From the NCBI GenBank assembly GCA_046328035.1, contig JAXLXI010000014.1:62001-126000 (forward strand): 64,000 nt of DNA, written 5' to 3'. The notes below the pieces were generated by a model. That model saw only the letters and a list, made by a program, of their open reading frames with translations, was not told where the DNA came from and did not search any database. This stretch comes from JBGASG01 sp046328035. GTDB taxonomy: Bacteria; Cyanobacteriota; Vampirovibrionia; Obscuribacterales; Obscuribacteraceae. This document shows positions 1-8,471 of this stretch, piece after piece; positions within the stretch are counted from its first letter, which is position 1, and each line of letters opens with the position of its first letter. The position numbers and the translations under genes were made by a program.

Positions 1-1
1 C

Positions 2-1237
2 GGTCCCGCCCTGGCTCAGGTCGTGCAGGTAGACGGCGGCACAGAAGTGCTACTTGGCCAGGCCTGGCTGGCGGCACCTAATCGCATGGTTACTTGTGGA
101 CATGTGGTGGAGCGCTTCGTCCCCAACCCGCAGATGCTTTTCGTGATTTTTCCCGCATCCGGCAATCGCTACCAGGTGCGCAATGTCCGCCTGCATCCCA
201 GTTTTGTTCGCCAGCCCGACGGTCTTGTGAAGTTCGACGTGGCGGTGCTGGAAGTCATCCTGCTCGACCCGGAAAGTCGCGTACAGCCACTGCCGTTCTC
301 GTTCGAGACCGACCTGAAGACTAATCAGACCCTGGGCACCATTCGCTATCCCGTGCACCTGGGTCAGCTGTCGGCCGCACTGCAACCGCTGACCCAGGAA
401 GGTCGCTATTTGGGGCTTTTGCGCAAACATGACAACTTCCACATGTTGCACGACCTGCCGCTGTCGCCCGGCGACTCGGGTTCACCGCTTTGTTCCGGCA
501 ATCGCGTCGTGGCCATCCACTGCGGAGACACAGCCAGTCTGCCTGGACTGAATTTGCCTACCACATCCATTCGCCTGGCGCTCTGGGTAGATGCGCTCAG
601 AGAGCTGGGCTTGAGAGAAACTCGCGGCTACTTCAGCGCCGGATCGCCCGTCGTCACGGGCATCGTGGCGGCAGTGATCGCCATGATTATTGGTGCCATC
701 GGAGTATGCGCGGCTCTGGTCCTGCCCTCGGCCCAGAAATGGACAGTTGCCGAACCCGGGGTGAACCAGGTGCAGCTCAGCTTCAACAAGCCGCAGCACG
801 GTTACAAGGAAGATGAACCGATTGTTTTCACCCTGATGCCCGACGCCAATGCCTACGTCTACATAATGAACGTAGACAAGGACAACAACGTGGACGTCCT
901 TTTCCCTCCCTATACGGTGTCGCCAAGAATAGACAAGGGCGAATCCCGGAAGATCGACAAGTACGCCCTGGGCGGTCTTAACCTTCTGGCTACTGCATCG
1001 TCCAAGGATGACTGGCACTTAATAGTCTTCCCGGCAGATGATCCAAAGGCCAAAGACTGGAATGAGAGCCTCCTCAGCGTTAACGACTATGAGACTCAGG
1101 AACACATGTCCCGGCTCAAACTGAAATGGCCGGAAATGCTCGAAAGGCTTAAAAAAATCGAGCAGGAAGCCCCAAATCATGTTATTCATCAAATAACAGA
1201 GTGCCCAGCGCCGCCGACTCCTCAAAAAACAAAGTGA
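2..1237 (+). CDS. Trypsin-like serine protease fused to DUF4384 domain (5' partial)
   Basis: The reading frame is open to the left edge, so the true start probably lies upstream; a GTG at 23 is only the first start-like codon. The N-terminal ~200 residues look like a chymotrypsin/HtrA-fold protease: His in VTCGHVVE, Asp in KFDVAVLEV and the nucleophile in SPGDSGSPL form the catalytic triad. One hydrophobic helix follows (about residues 215-237, GIVAAVIAMIIGAIGV), then a DUF4384-like domain (KPQHGYKEDEPIVF, NAYVYIMNVDKDNNVDVLFP). The layout implies a single-pass membrane protein with the protease on one side and DUF4384 on the other. A secreted DUF4384 protein follows 76 bp downstream. Substrate unknown. 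The family call is fairly secure; topology is inferred. Confidence 0.75.
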   Translation, partial: GPALAQVVQVDGGTEVLLGQAWLAAPNRMVTCGHVVERFVPNPQMLFVIFPASGNRYQVRNVRLHPSFVRQPDGLVKFDVAVLEVILLDPESRVQPLPFSFETDLKTNQTLGTIRYPVHLGQLSAALQPLTQEGRYLGLLRKHDNFHMLHDLPLSPGDSGSPLCSGNRVVAIHCGDTASLPGLNLPTTSIRLALWVDALRELGLRETRGYFSAGSPVVTGIVAAVIAMIIGAIGVCAALVLPSAQKWTVAEPGVNQVQLSFNKPQHGYKEDEPIVFTLMPDANAYVYIMNVDKDNNVDVLFPPYTVSPRIDKGESRKIDKYALGGLNLLATASSKDDWHLIVFPADDPKAKDWNESLLSVNDYETQEHMSRLKLKWPEMLERLKKIEQEAPNHVIHQITECPAPPTPQKTK

Positions 1238-1313
1238 ACCGGCTCGCCTAATTTTCTCCAGGTCGGCGTTATCACCCTGTGACACCAGACAGCGAGACTC
1301 CAAGGAGCATCAC

Positions 1314-2312
1314 ATGAGAAGCGTTAACAGATTAGTCGTGCTGAGCGGATTGGCAGCATTGATTGCCTCCTCATGCCAGGTGTCCATGGCGGCCGACTCC
1401 GCCAATAGTAAGGCGGCGCCCGCGGCTAAGAAAGGCAAATACACTCAAAAGAATCCTCAAGACTTGCCGGTGGAACTAAAAGACTCGCATGAGCGCGGCT
1501 TGAAAATCACCGCCACCCCTCTGGTTCCGACCAACCCGACAAATCCGATCACGCCGGTTAAAGTGATTCCGACCAAGCCACCGCACAAGAAGGCAGACCC
1601 TCAACTCACCAAGGTAGACCCGCGCGGCACCAGGATGTTGACAGTTATTCCCGCGATTCCGCATATCGCCAGACCGCAAGCTAATCCGCAAAACCACAAG
1701 CGGATCGCCACCCCGGTGATTGCCAACAAACCCGCGGCCAACACCAGTGGAGCCAAGCCCGAGTCCTCAGATATAGTCAAGGTTTCCAACAACTCGACAC
1801 CATTCATCAACGCCTGGTTGGATCGTGCCGGAACCACTCCCAAATATAAAGTGGGCGACAAGATGGTCATCAACGTCAGCTCGTCTGTCGACTGTAATCT
1901 GGTTGTCTACAATTACGACGCTCAGGGCACCTTGACGCAGATTTTTCCGAACGACATCCAAAAAGAGGCGAAAGTCAGGGCCGGTCAAAGCATACAGATT
2001 GGTGGCGAAGAAAGCCCGTTTGAATACACCGTCTCCGGCAACGGCGGACTGGAGCGCATCTTCGTGTATGCCTATCCGACCTCCCAGAGCAGCGCTCCGG
2101 TGACCGTTGCGATGGTTCAACAGAAACAAGGGCCGTTCCGCGCACAGGAGAAAATGTCCATGCCCGAATACGTGGCAATGGTGCGCGATTCAGCCGTGTT
2201 CACTACGCGGGGCATCGACGTGGTGCCGAGGAAAGCCTCCACTCAGAAAGTATCAAATTCGTCAGAGATGGATCAGAACAAACTTGAACTGACCTTACAA
2301 GTAGAAAAGTAG
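1314..2312 (+). CDS. Secreted DUF4384-domain protein
   Basis: The ATG follows a good ribosome site (caaggagc). The N-terminus is a signal peptide (LVVLSGLAALIASSCQVSMAA); the Cys could be a poor lipobox but SMA-A cleavage is as likely. Residues ~30-150 are a Pro/Lys/Thr-rich, probably disordered linker. Residues ~160-285 form a DUF4384 domain: YKVGDKMVINVSSSVDCNLV, then a TQIFPND segment and a strand-rich end. DUF4384 occurs in cell-surface proteins and kinase or protease tails; its biochemical role is not established. The neighbour upstream carries the same domain behind a protease, so the two may act together at the envelope (inference). A strong terminator follows. Confidence 0.7.
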   Translation: MRSVNRLVVLSGLAALIASSCQVSMAADSANSKAAPAAKKGKYTQKNPQDLPVELKDSHERGLKITATPLVPTNPTNPITPVKVIPTKPPHKKADPQLTKVDPRGTRMLTVIPAIPHIARPQANPQNHKRIATPVIANKPAANTSGAKPESSDIVKVSNNSTPFINAWLDRAGTTPKYKVGDKMVINVSSSVDCNLVVYNYDAQGTLTQIFPNDIQKEAKVRAGQSIQIGGEESPFEYTVSGNGGLERIFVYAYPTSQSSAPVTVAMVQQKQGPFRAQEKMSMPEYVAMVRDSAVFTTRGIDVVPRKASTQKVSNSSEMDQNKLELTLQVEK

Positions 2313-2347
2313 GCTGACGAAAACAAGTCTCCGGTGCTCATACGGAG

Positions 2348-2379
2348 AACGGGCGGTTAATCCGCCCGTTTTTCTTTTT
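2348..2379 (+). terminator. Rho-independent terminator
   Basis: Nine-base perfect stem AACGGGCGG/CCGCCCGTT with a five-base loop, then TTTCTTTTT. It lies 36 bp after the DUF4384 gene stop and ends transcription before the oxidoreductase gene. Confidence 0.85.
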
Positions 2380-2443
2380 GTACATTCTCAAGACACGATA
2401 TACTCTCACCAACTCGTCCGAAGGCATTCCTAGGTGTTGGGTA

Positions 2444-3421
2444 TTGAAAGCCGCCTACATTACCAGTTGTGGTCCACCCGAGAGAATTGTCTATTCGGAT
2501 CTTCCTGATCCGACACTCGGAGAGCACGATGTACTTGTCGAAGTGCGCACCGTCACTGTCGATCCGATTGATACCTATATAAGATCGGGGAAGTACCGCA
2601 TTCAGCTGCCCACGCCGTTTGTGATCGGGCGCGACATGACCGGGGTGGTGCTTGACATAGGTAAGGGCGTCAAAAGGTTTCGTCCCGGTGATCGGGTCTG
2701 GTGCAACAATCAGGGCTACGAAGGCCGCCAGGGTACCTTCGCCGAGATCATCGCCGTCGGACAAGATTTGCTTTATCACCTGCCCGAAGGGGCTAAGGAC
2801 GAAGCCAGCGTAGCTGTTTTGCACTCGGCAACTACCGCCATCGTTGGACTGTTTTTGAAAGCTGATATCAGGCCTGGTGACAAGCTGTTTCTCAACGGCG
2901 GCTCGGGCAACGTCGGCACCATCGCCATGCAAATCGCCAAGCGCTATGGCGCGAAAGTGGCTGTCACAGCCGGACACAAAGAAAAACAGCAGTGGTGCAA
3001 AAAGCTTGGTGCCGATCTGGTAATCGACTATCGATCCGAAACTGATATCACCGGGGCATTGAAAAAGTTTGCTCCAACCGGTGTTGATATTTACTGGGAT
3101 CTGACCACGGCTCCCGATCTCGAACAAGCCGTCGAATGCACGACGCGGCGCGGCAAAGTATTGCTCACATCCGGAATTGGCTACCACAGCGCTTTTCCGG
3201 TCGGTGCGTTCTATACAAAAAACATCACCGCGCACGGATTCACGATTACAGATCTGTCGATCATGGAATTGCGGCAGGTCGCCGACAAGTTGAACGTCTA
3301 CCTGGCGAGCGGTCTTTTGAAGAGCCGCATCGTCGATATCTGGCCGCTGTCGCGCGCAGCCGAAGCGCACACCACCATGGAAGCCGGGGATGTCTTCGGC
3401 AAAATTATCCTGACGCCCTGA
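2444..3421 (+). CDS. MDR-family NAD(P)H:quinone reductase-like oxidoreductase
   Basis: Medium-chain dehydrogenase/reductase of the zinc-free quinone-reductase type. The N-terminal GroES-like part contains DPIDTYIRSG and PFVIGRDMTGVV; the Rossmann half has LFLNGGSGNVGTIAMQIAKR, the NADPH-binding loop. No structural zinc cysteine cluster is seen. The frame is open to 2378, but that start lies inside the preceding terminator; TTG 2444 is preferred because AGGTG sits 7 bases upstream and the protein then begins KAAYITSCGPPE, the usual MDR start, giving 325 residues. Likely reduces quinones or enones with NADPH in the cytoplasm; the substrate cannot be read from sequence. Convergent with the next gene. 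Confidence 0.8.
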   Translation: MKAAYITSCGPPERIVYSDLPDPTLGEHDVLVEVRTVTVDPIDTYIRSGKYRIQLPTPFVIGRDMTGVVLDIGKGVKRFRPGDRVWCNNQGYEGRQGTFAEIIAVGQDLLYHLPEGAKDEASVAVLHSATTAIVGLFLKADIRPGDKLFLNGGSGNVGTIAMQIAKRYGAKVAVTAGHKEKQQWCKKLGADLVIDYRSETDITGALKKFAPTGVDIYWDLTTAPDLEQAVECTTRRGKVLLTSGIGYHSAFPVGAFYTKNITAHGFTITDLSIMELRQVADKLNVYLASGLLKSRIVDIWPLSRAAEAHTTMEAGDVFGKIILTP

Positions 3422-3441
3422 TCTATTGAGCGATCGAATTT

Positions 3442-4134
3442 TCAGTCGGGCCAGCGATAGACTGGTTTAAAACTGGTGGCATCGTGCCAGGTGACGGCCG
3501 GCTCTACACGTTCTTGCCAGCGATAGTTTTCACTGATGCGGTGAGCTGAGCGCAGGTCGGTCAAACAGCGCGACAGCGCCGCTTCGTCAGCCGCCTCGAA
3601 CATGGTGAGGTGGCGCAGCGGGTCCTTGCCGACACTCTCATAACGATGGCAGCCTGACCATCCGATGTCCGCCACTTGCAACGGCAAGTATTCGTCTTGA
3701 TACCACGTTTGGAATGCTGCATCGAGATCCGGTTTCATCTCCAGCTGCCAGAGAAACATCCACGGCGCACCAGCCAGCTGGCTCTGGCGGCGGTGTGCCC
3801 AACCCGGTTTGTAGGCAATGCGACTGAAGTTTTTCAGATGTTCGTCTTTCCAGCGCCTGAACTCCTTCACCACATCGGCCACCGCCGGTCTGCCGAAGAA
3901 TGAGTCGCAGCCGGCGATCGCATCTTCGGACGACAATTCGTAAATGGTGAAATACTGCTTGTTGTACCAGCGCAACGTGCCGCCGACGGCAAACTCTTCG
4001 TAGCGCACCACCCTGACGAACTCCGGCGTTTCATCAATCACACGCGGCAAAAACTGATGCTGATAGAACTCGTTGAAGTCGGCTTCTTTGTCCGGCGGAA
4101 CGCTCAAAGCGACAATCAGAATTGGTGCTTTCAT
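3442..4134 (-). CDS. Dimeric alpha/beta-barrel (EthD/ABM-like) protein
   Basis: A 230-residue cytoplasmic protein with no signal or membrane helix. Two similar halves each look like a ferredoxin-like barrel unit: LIVALSVPPDKEADFNEFY with HQFLPRVID near residue 10-35, and WQLEMKPDLDAAFQTWYQ with DEYLPLQVAD in the second half. That pattern (strand, then [DE]FNxWYxxxxLP) is typical of EthD-like or antibiotic-biosynthesis-monooxygenase-like dimeric barrels, here as an internal duplication. Enzymatic role unknown. Its 5' end is divergent from the metallopeptidase gene and the two probably share the ~57-bp region between them. Confidence 0.55.
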   Translation of the reverse strand: MKAPILIVALSVPPDKEADFNEFYQHQFLPRVIDETPEFVRVVRYEEFAVGGTLRWYNKQYFTIYELSSEDAIAGCDSFFGRPAVADVVKEFRRWKDEHLKNFSRIAYKPGWAHRRQSQLAGAPWMFLWQLEMKPDLDAAFQTWYQDEYLPLQVADIGWSGCHRYESVGKDPLRHLTMFEAADEAALSRCLTDLRSAHRISENYRWQERVEPAVTWHDATSFKPVYRWPD

Positions 4135-4191
4135 GGGTTTTCCCCTTTGTGTGCCAAGCCATTAGAGTTTAATATGAAAGTAGAGGTTGAC

Positions 4192-5895
4192 ATGCCGGCT
4201 ATAGCCGGTGATGACGAAATGAAATTGAGCCGCTCGGCACTATTTTTAGTCCTTACTACCAGTCTTCTCTTGGCGGGCACCGGCCCGGCTTTCTCTCAGC
4301 CGGCCGCGGCTGAACGCGAGAAAGCAAAACCGGCAGCGCGCTCCACAGAGATTGAGTCTGTACAGCTGCTCGATCCCAGCGACCGCGAGGCAGCCGAACA
4401 CTGCTACGGGCGATATTTCCTGATCGCCTGGAGACCCGGCGAAAAGGAACAGTTTCTCAAGATGCTGTCCGAGGTGGCCAGGTGCGCCCCGGGTCTGATC
4501 ACGCGAGCTGCCAACGGCAAGAAACTGCATGTCTGCCGTGTCACGGATTTGCCCTTCAGCGCCACGACCGCCGGCTCGTTCGATGCTGAAGCTCTCACGC
4601 GCCCGGACGCTATCCTGATCCCGGATGTTTTCTTTGAAGGCTCGCGCAAGGCTCAGTTGCGCTGCTTCCTGCACGAACTGGTGCACAGCGCCGACATGGC
4701 AGGCGAGATCGCACTGTCGCGGGATTGGATTCGTTTTGCGCAACCCACCATTTCAGAATTGCGTTGCGAAGCGACTTTCGGCCAGCCCGAGCGGCGCGCC
4801 GGGCGAATCATTCCTCCTCATAATGCCTGGCCGACCCTCTATGGATGCGAAAACCTGACGGAGGCGCTGGCTGAATACTTCGCGGCTGACGCCATCGGCT
4901 CGGATGACTTCAAATTCGATCCGGCATTTCGCCAGATCTTCATGCACCGATTGACGCAGTCAAGCAAGAAACATGCGCTGTTCATGACCGTGTACAAGCA
5001 AGGTTCACGCCTCTACAACGAGCACAAGTACGATCTGGCCATTGAGAAACTTTTAGAAGCGCGCAAGCTGGATCCTTCGGCGCCCGGCACGCACTCCTGT
5101 CTGGCAGCCTGTTATGCCTACAAAGGGGATTACAACGCTTGCCTGAAGTATGCGGCTACCGCCAACAAGTATTTAAAAAAGAGCGGTGTACCGGCGGGAG
5201 AGCCTGACCAGATCATGGTTATGGAAGTCACGGGCCTATCACTTTTGCACACCGGCAAACTCGACGAAGCAATTCTCGCCTTCAACGGGGTACTGGGACA
5301 CGAGCCGAACAACAACTGGTGCCGCTCTCTGCGCGCCCGCTGCCACGAGTCGCAAAACAAATATGCGGACGCCGCCTACGACATGGCTGCAATTTTCGGC
5401 AAGACGAAACGCCTGATTGATCCGTTGCTGGCAGCGCGTGTGGACGAGGACTTCGCTATGAAGTGCCTGAACGCCAATGTAGACAAGTCGCCAAAAGATT
5501 CGGTGGCTATGCAGAAGCGCGCCGAGTACTTCGAGTTTCTCGGCGATCAAGATCCGGACAAGGGCGTGCAAAAAGACTTCTACAAGAAAGCACTCAGCGA
5601 CTTCGAGCGCAGCCTCACCCTGGACAATTGCGAGAAGGCGCGAGTGATGATTGCCTGCGCACGCCTCAAGCTGAAACTCGGCGAGGACCACACAGCCAGA
5701 GATCTGTGCGAACAGGTGATCGCGATGGAACCCTTTAATATCGAGGCGAAGATCATCAGACTGTCGCTGCTGGAAAAATCAGGCAATCTGCAGGATGCCC
5801 GCGCTGAATACGACAGCCTCAAATTTCAAATCCAGCGCGCCGTGCCGTCGCGTCAAGAACGCCAGCACGTACCGGACAGGTTGAAGAACCTGTAG
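4192..5895 (+). CDS. Secreted HExxH metallopeptidase-like protein with TPR repeats
   Basis: Signal peptide LFLVLTTSLLLAGTGPAFSQ, then a ~200-residue domain with a zinc-peptidase motif HELVH (His161, Glu162, His165 from this start) and a downstream helix ENLTEALAEYFAADAIG whose Glu could be the third ligand, as in gluzincins. Residues ~270-560 are TPR-like helical pairs (AIEKLLEARKLDPSAPGTHS, AILAFNGVLGHEPNNNW). The start is ambiguous: the frame opens at 4057, ATG 4174 and 4219 are possible, and ATG 4192 has AGAGG just upstream. Probably exported and acting in the periplasm or at the surface; substrate unknown. A peptidase-plus-TPR pairing suggests a protein-processing assembly (inference). 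Confidence 0.6.
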   Translation: MPAIAGDDEMKLSRSALFLVLTTSLLLAGTGPAFSQPAAAEREKAKPAARSTEIESVQLLDPSDREAAEHCYGRYFLIAWRPGEKEQFLKMLSEVARCAPGLITRAANGKKLHVCRVTDLPFSATTAGSFDAEALTRPDAILIPDVFFEGSRKAQLRCFLHELVHSADMAGEIALSRDWIRFAQPTISELRCEATFGQPERRAGRIIPPHNAWPTLYGCENLTEALAEYFAADAIGSDDFKFDPAFRQIFMHRLTQSSKKHALFMTVYKQGSRLYNEHKYDLAIEKLLEARKLDPSAPGTHSCLAACYAYKGDYNACLKYAATANKYLKKSGVPAGEPDQIMVMEVTGLSLLHTGKLDEAILAFNGVLGHEPNNNWCRSLRARCHESQNKYADAAYDMAAIFGKTKRLIDPLLAARVDEDFAMKCLNANVDKSPKDSVAMQKRAEYFEFLGDQDPDKGVQKDFYKKALSDFERSLTLDNCEKARVMIACARLKLKLGEDHTARDLCEQVIAMEPFNIEAKIIRLSLLEKSGNLQDARAEYDSLKFQIQRAVPSRQERQHVPDRLKNL

Positions 5896-5930
5896 TAGAA
5901 ATGGTTCGAAACCGGCGGGGAAGAGAGTGC

Positions 5931-6161
5931 CTAGCGGTGGGAGAGGTGCTCGGTGTCTTCTTTGCTGGCTACGGCTAAAAGCAGCATACCGAGAATGAAG
6001 CCGCCGCCAATCATGCCGAGTTCGGTGACGTTGCTGGTTTGAATCATGACGTTGAAATAGCCGACCACGTCGCCCGTATGACCCTTCACGAGGTACACGT
6101 CGTACACCACCTTGCCGATGGCGAACAATATCAGACCGATACCTAGTAGTTTCTTGAGCAT
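5931..6161 (-). CDS. Small two-helix membrane protein
   Basis: A 76-residue protein with two membrane helices (LLGIGLILFAIGKVVYDVYL and MIGGGFILGMLLLAVA) joined by a ~25-residue loop and ending in a charged tail. No family recognised. It sits 64 bp downstream of three other minus-strand membrane-protein genes and may be the last gene of that unit. Its plan resembles the 73-residue protein encoded at 7651-7872. Confidence 0.55.
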   Translation of the reverse strand: MLKKLLGIGLILFAIGKVVYDVYLVKGHTGDVVGYFNVMIQTSNVTELGMIGGGFILGMLLLAVASKEDTEHLSHR

Positions 6162-6225
6162 GCTTTCTTTTTACCCAAAATTGCCCTCACACCACCGGGG
6201 GTGCCTGGGTGTCGGGACAAAAACT

Positions 6226-6603
6226 TTAGCGGTACCAGGGCACCAGTGCGCCGACTATGTAAGAGGTCAGATTGGCGGCGGTGATCACTGCAAACGAGCA
6301 CCAGAGCGTCCCTGAACGCCAGGGCAGGTGGCTGGCGAAAGCAAATCGAAACGCCAGGCATTCAGCGAGAGGAGCGAAGGTTTCGGCCGCCCAGAGATAA
6401 GCGACGCGGTCAGTGCGCATGTCGAACAAACATGGATAGACCAGCCACACAAACGGATAGGTGATGGCTGTCAGCCAGAAGCTGAGGAACAGTTTCTGCC
6501 TGACAGTCAGATCGCGCAGCCCCAGGAAGAGCACCGCTCCTTCTAGAAAAATCGTCATCAGGTAGCCGCGCGCCATCAGCTCGGCGTATTGAAGCGGAGC
6601 CAT
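6226..6603 (-). CDS. Hypothetical membrane protein
   Basis: A 125-residue protein with about three or four hydrophobic segments (GYLMTIFLEGAVLFLGL, LFLSFWLTAITYPFVWLVYP, LWCSFAVITAANLTSYIVGA). No family recognised. The start ATG lies 4 bp after the stop of the larger membrane-protein gene, so the two are almost certainly co-transcribed and may form one complex. Confidence 0.6.
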   Translation of the reverse strand: MAPLQYAELMARGYLMTIFLEGAVLFLGLRDLTVRQKLFLSFWLTAITYPFVWLVYPCLFDMRTDRVAYLWAAETFAPLAECLAFRFAFASHLPWRSGTLWCSFAVITAANLTSYIVGALVPWYR

Positions 6604-6607
6604 GCAG

Positions 6608-7654
6608 CTAAATGAACCGAATCAGGAAAGGAATTTCGGCAAAGACATGAATCATCGCCAGCAAGAAGTACCATTCGCGTGCGACGTTGAAATCAACGCC
6701 GAAGCAAAACCACAGCACAGCCACGGCAAAGGTGCTGAACACCAGCGCAACAGACACCATTCTTTTGGCAGTGGATGAAACCACGGTGATCGGCAACGAA
6801 CGCGGACGCCAGTTGTGCCAGCCGGCTGCCATAAGTGGAATGGCGAGCAACCACACTCCATAGTGCAGCATCTCCAGAAAAGTATGGGTTGCCACCAGAA
6901 ACTGAACGGACACACCGGTAATCCAGTCGGCGCCTGCATGACGGCAAATCTGGGCGACGAGCGGATCGGTCTGCTCGATGGTCGGCAAGCAGGCCAACTG
7001 CCAGTAGAGTGCCCCGATCAAAACCGGTATGAGCGTCAGCGACAGTCTATACGGTGCCACCAGATGTGGTTTGCTGCGCCGCAATTCGATGTCGAGCATG
7101 AAGAGCGCCACAAATGGGTGCATATAAACCAGAGACACGCCAAAGTATCCCGGGCTCAGCCAGATGAGCGCGATCAGCGATAGCGCCACACCCAGCATGA
7201 GAGAAAATCGCGCCGTGCTGAGTTTGTTGCCGTGCCTGATCATGATCAGGCTGCAAACCCAGGCAACCAGAGCGACATTGCCAATCTGGTAGCCGGCGAT
7301 CCAGGCAGGAATCGAAATCAACTGCGCCTTACCCAGATAAGCCATGGTCGGGAAAGACACAGCCAGAGCCAGTGCGCCGAGAATGCCGGTGGCGAAGTAA
7401 AGTTTCAGTCCGGCGAATCGTGCCGGGAATCGCGATAAGAAGTAGCGCAACTCGATCCAGTTATGAGGTCCGGCAAATAGAAACACTGTGGCGATAGACA
7501 CACCAATCGGAGCCAGTCCACAGAATGTCGCACAGGTCAAACCAACGAACGAGCAAATCAACGTAAAGCGCAGCTGTTCGCTCAAAACCGCCGTGGTTGC
7601 CGGTTGCGACAGCGACTGATCTGCTGGAAAAGAACGTGTGATTGATGCCGTCAT
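6608..7654 (-). CDS. Polytopic membrane protein of unknown function
   Basis: A 348-residue protein with roughly nine to ten membrane helices and short loops. Histidines lie in or near helices (GPHNWIELRYFLSRFPARF, VYMHPFVALFMLDIELRR, FLEMLHYGVWLLAIPLMAAG, MIHVFAEIPFLIRF), which might bind metal or haem, but no known haem-protein signature was recognised. The start overlaps the stop of the upstream 73-residue gene by ATGA, showing translational coupling, and the next gene follows after 4 bp. Function unknown. Confidence 0.6.
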   Translation of the reverse strand: MTASITRSFPADQSLSQPATTAVLSEQLRFTLICSFVGLTCATFCGLAPIGVSIATVFLFAGPHNWIELRYFLSRFPARFAGLKLYFATGILGALALAVSFPTMAYLGKAQLISIPAWIAGYQIGNVALVAWVCSLIMIRHGNKLSTARFSLMLGVALSLIALIWLSPGYFGVSLVYMHPFVALFMLDIELRRSKPHLVAPYRLSLTLIPVLIGALYWQLACLPTIEQTDPLVAQICRHAGADWITGVSVQFLVATHTFLEMLHYGVWLLAIPLMAAGWHNWRPRSLPITVVSSTAKRMVSVALVFSTFAVAVLWFCFGVDFNVAREWYFLLAMIHVFAEIPFLIRFI

Positions 7655-7872
7655 TTCAGTTTCTGCGTCGAGTCCAGTTTCTTCGCCGCCAACACACCGG
7701 CAAAAAATATGGTGAATGAAGCCAGCATGGCACCGCCCATCATCTGGTAGTTCTGTGCATCGAGATGTTCGAGTGGTTGCAGATGGCCGAACAAAACCCC
7801 GATTCCCAGGCAGACTAATGCCGCCATCAGAATCGCCAGGTATTTACAGCCGGTTCGCAAGTAATCCGCCAC
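7651..7872 (-). CDS. Small two-helix membrane protein
   Basis: A 73-residue protein with two hydrophobic helices (LAILMAALVCLGIGVLFG and MMGGAMLASFTIFFAGVLAA) and a Lys-rich end. GTG start preceded by GAGGAG. It overlaps the large membrane-protein gene by four bases and begins 18 bp after a TonB-C gene, so it is in the middle of a probable five-gene operon. No family recognised. Confidence 0.55.
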   Translation of the reverse strand: MADYLRTGCKYLAILMAALVCLGIGVLFGHLQPLEHLDAQNYQMMGGAMLASFTIFFAGVLAAKKLDSTQKLK

Positions 7873-7890
7873 GCTGTCGAACTCCTCTTT

Positions 7891-8391
7891 TTACAGTGCG
7901 GCATCGGTGAATTTCATCACCGTTGCCACCTTCTGCCTGGCGGTGGCCGGCGCGAAATTCGAAGTCACCTGAATGATGGCTGTGTGCGCCGGCAGCTCTT
8001 GCTTGTCTTCGAGGTGGCCCAATATTTTGAGGGCCGCGGCATCGGCTTTCTTCGAACCGCTGCTCTTTTTGAGCGTCACATCATACGGATATCCTTCCGA
8101 CCCGATCGCAAATGAAATAACCACGGGCGCCTTCATACCTGGAACCGGTTTCCAGAGTTTGGCCAGCATTCTTTCAGACTGCGCTTTGAACCTGGCGCGT
8201 TCTTTGTTGGTGTAGGCCCTTAATTCGGGGGCGTTTTTCATGCCCTTGAACGCGTCCGGGCTGGGTGGCAGCGGGGCGTCGGCAATCAACTGCGAGACAT
8301 TCGGCGGAGGCGGCGGCGGAATATCCGCCCAGACAGGCAAAACTGAGCCGGTCAGAACAGCCAGAGCACCGATCAAAGCCAAATTTCTCAC
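7891..8391 (-). CDS. Secreted TonB C-terminal-domain protein
   Basis: A signal peptide (LALIGALAVLTGSVLPVWA) is followed by a proline run and a ~90-residue domain of the TonB-C fold: LAKLWKPVPGMKAPVVISFA, YPYDVTLKKSSGSKKADAAA, then a final strand. True TonB keeps an uncleaved N-terminal anchor and a long Pro-rich rod to reach ExbBD; here there is a cleavable-looking signal and a short linker, so energy transduction is doubtful. No exbB or exbD is visible nearby. GTG start with GAGGA upstream. Probably a periplasmic binding or scaffold protein (inference). First gene of a likely operon with membrane proteins. Confidence 0.65.
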   Translation of the reverse strand: MRNLALIGALAVLTGSVLPVWADIPPPPPPNVSQLIADAPLPPSPDAFKGMKNAPELRAYTNKERARFKAQSERMLAKLWKPVPGMKAPVVISFAIGSEGYPYDVTLKKSSGSKKADAAALKILGHLEDKQELPAHTAIIQVTSNFAPATARQKVATVMKFTDAAL

Positions 8392-8471
8392 GCCAAATCC
8401 TCAACCAACAGGGAACCAGACACTACTATATCTAACTTAGGCAAAGAACCCTACGGTAAAAATCCGGTTGG

